Source: Paenibacillus endoradicis
Lineage (GTDB): Bacteria; Bacillota; Bacilli; Paenibacillales; Paenibacillaceae
NCBI RefSeq assembly: GCF_024721975.1
Contig: NZ_JANQBB010000004.1
Span: 372,001 to 436,000, forward strand
DNA length: 64,000 nucleotides
Direction of reading: 5' to 3'
This document shows positions 63,103 to 64,000 of the stretch, piece by piece. The notes below the pieces were generated by a model. That model was given only the letters and a program-made list of their open reading frames with translations, did no database searches and was not told the DNA's origin. Within the stretch, counting starts at the first letter, position 1, and each line of letters begins with the position of its first letter. A program made the position numbers and the translations under genes.

Positions 63103-64000
63103 ATGGTTGAGTCACAAAGTTATAAGAAAAATCGCGAACCACTTACGAAACGAATTAAGGAATTCTTCATTGATTTTGCTAGACAATGGGAAATTCAGGC
63201 GATGATCATACCAGGGGTTATTTTTATGTTTATTTTTTGTTATATTCCCATTTATGGTTTGACCATTGCGTTTAAGAGATATACAGTTATTGATCGACTT
63301 GATACAGCTCCTTGGGTCGGACTTGAGAACTTTAAGCTTATTTTATCAGACACCTTTTTTTGGGACTCGGTTATTAATACGCTTGGAATAAGTTTCTTAA
63401 AGCTGGGGATAGGATTTACTATTCCGATTATCTTATCCATTATGATCTATGAGGTAAGTTCAGGTAAATTGAAGAAATTCGTGCAAACAGTGTCTTATTT
63501 ACCCCATTTCTTATCTTGGATTGTATTAGGTGGTATGTTAATCAATTGGTTCGCGACATCAGGTTTGTTCAATGAATTACTTCTTAGTTTAGGGCTCATT
63601 TCTGAACCGAGAAATATATTGCTTGATCCTAATAAGTATTGGTGGATTGCTACATTATCAGATATTTGGAAAGAAGCTGGTTGGGGAACGATTCTTTATT
63701 TAGCTGTTATGGCTAAGATTGATCCGACATTCTATGAAGCAGCCAAAATTGATGGTGCTGGCCGTTTGAAACAAATTTGGTATATTACGATTCCAAATAT
63801 GAAGCTAATGATCAGCTTGAATCTTATCCTCACTGTAAGCGGTTTATTAGGTTCCAATCTTGATCAAACATTAGTACTAATGAATTCACAAAACCGTGAA
63901 AATGCAGAAGTTATTAATTCCTATGTATATCGAATGGGGTTAGCCCAAGGTGATTTCTCTTATGCGACTGCTGTTGGACTAGGTGTCTCCATTGTATCAG
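63103..64000 (+). CDS. LplB-type sugar ABC transporter permease (3' partial)
   Basis: The frame is open to the window end (299 codons seen). ATG 63103 lies 7 bases after GGAGG; ATG 63100 is also possible. N-terminal cytoplasmic stretch, then helices from about residue 33. EAA loop EAAKIDGAGRLKQIWYITIP is the ATPase contact. WVGLENFKLILSDTFFW is typical of LplB/YtcP permeases for oligosaccharides such as polygalacturonate or xylan fragments. Further ABC genes are expected beyond the window; controlled by the upstream LacI protein. Confidence 0.93.
   Translation, partial: MVESQSYKKNREPLTKRIKEFFIDFARQWEIQAMIIPGVIFMFIFCYIPIYGLTIAFKRYTVIDRLDTAPWVGLENFKLILSDTFFWDSVINTLGISFLKLGIGFTIPIILSIMIYEVSSGKLKKFVQTVSYLPHFLSWIVLGGMLINWFATSGLFNELLLSLGLISEPRNILLDPNKYWWIATLSDIWKEAGWGTILYLAVMAKIDPTFYEAAKIDGAGRLKQIWYITIPNMKLMISLNLILTVSGLLGSNLDQTLVLMNSQNRENAEVINSYVYRMGLAQGDFSYATAVGLGVSIVS

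Noticed and set aside
1..64000. CRISPR arrays, tRNA or rRNA genes, transposases, prophage
   Set aside because: No regularly spaced repeats, clover-leaf genes, transposase motifs or phage modules were seen on reading both strands.

Overview
The window is low-GC (roughly 37-40% by eye) bacterial chromosomal DNA with strong purine-rich ribosome binding sites and many GTG and TTG starts. It carries YesM/YesN-type two-component pairs, LplB-type sugar permeases, AraC regulators fused to substrate-binding domains, FusB-type and DUF3889 proteins. This fits a Firmicute, most likely Paenibacillaceae; that assignment is inference. No rRNA, tRNA, CRISPR array, prophage or insertion sequence was recognised. 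Both ends cut a gene (a YesM-type kinase at the left, an LplB-type permease at the right).

Layout. 1-2130: YesM/YesN-type kinase and regulator. 2264-11215: an iron-siderophore region with three Fur boxes, encoding a lipoprotein receptor, a Btr-like AraC activator with a receptor-like sensor domain, an ABC exporter, two FecCD permeases, an IruO/YumC-like flavin reductase and a FecE-type ATPase. 11363-15151: a TetR repressor and an MMPL exporter, each preceded by the same palindrome. 15428-25583: an accessory stretch of small membrane or secreted proteins, a FusB-type EF-G-binding protein behind what looks like a translational attenuator, a TIMP-like protein, a LysE exporter with an AraC regulator, a membrane-tethered polysaccharide deacetylase with a coiled-coil partner, and a DHA2 drug exporter divergent from a LysR regulator. 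25754-34452: an aldo-keto reductase, a TetR regulator divergent from an ABC-2/Pip-like membrane protein, a cytoplasmic GH9 glycosidase, an SDR enzyme and a solitary type III-like DNA methyltransferase. 34570-43363: catalase, YbjQ, CheW, a soluble NarL-type kinase, a Fur-box AraC regulator and an mntABCD-like metal importer. 43523-48872: a sugar symporter downstream of a three-gene sensor (anchored sugar-binding protein, LytS/YesM-type kinase, YesN-type regulator). 49116-57245: split chromate transporter, HAD phosphatase, NamA-type old yellow enzyme, TetR regulator with an RND pump, and two small membrane proteins. 57344-64000: a LacI regulator with three matching operators around an isomerase/VOC/SDR gene set, class II fructose-bisphosphate aldolase, and a second LacI regulator with matching operators before itself and before a sugar ABC permease.

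How it works together. Most units are self-contained import, export or sensing modules whose regulators sit beside recognisable operators, so much of the local regulation can be read from the DNA. The observations most worth following are: the leader of the FusB-type gene (short ORF, mutually exclusive pairings, a hairpin over the SD); a small family of leader hairpins directly abutting the SD of unrelated genes, with a compensatory arm change and an identical 26-nt loop; the anchored sugar-binding protein/kinase/regulator system beside a sugar porter; the three-operator LacI regulon of unknown pathway; and the solitary methyltransferase.
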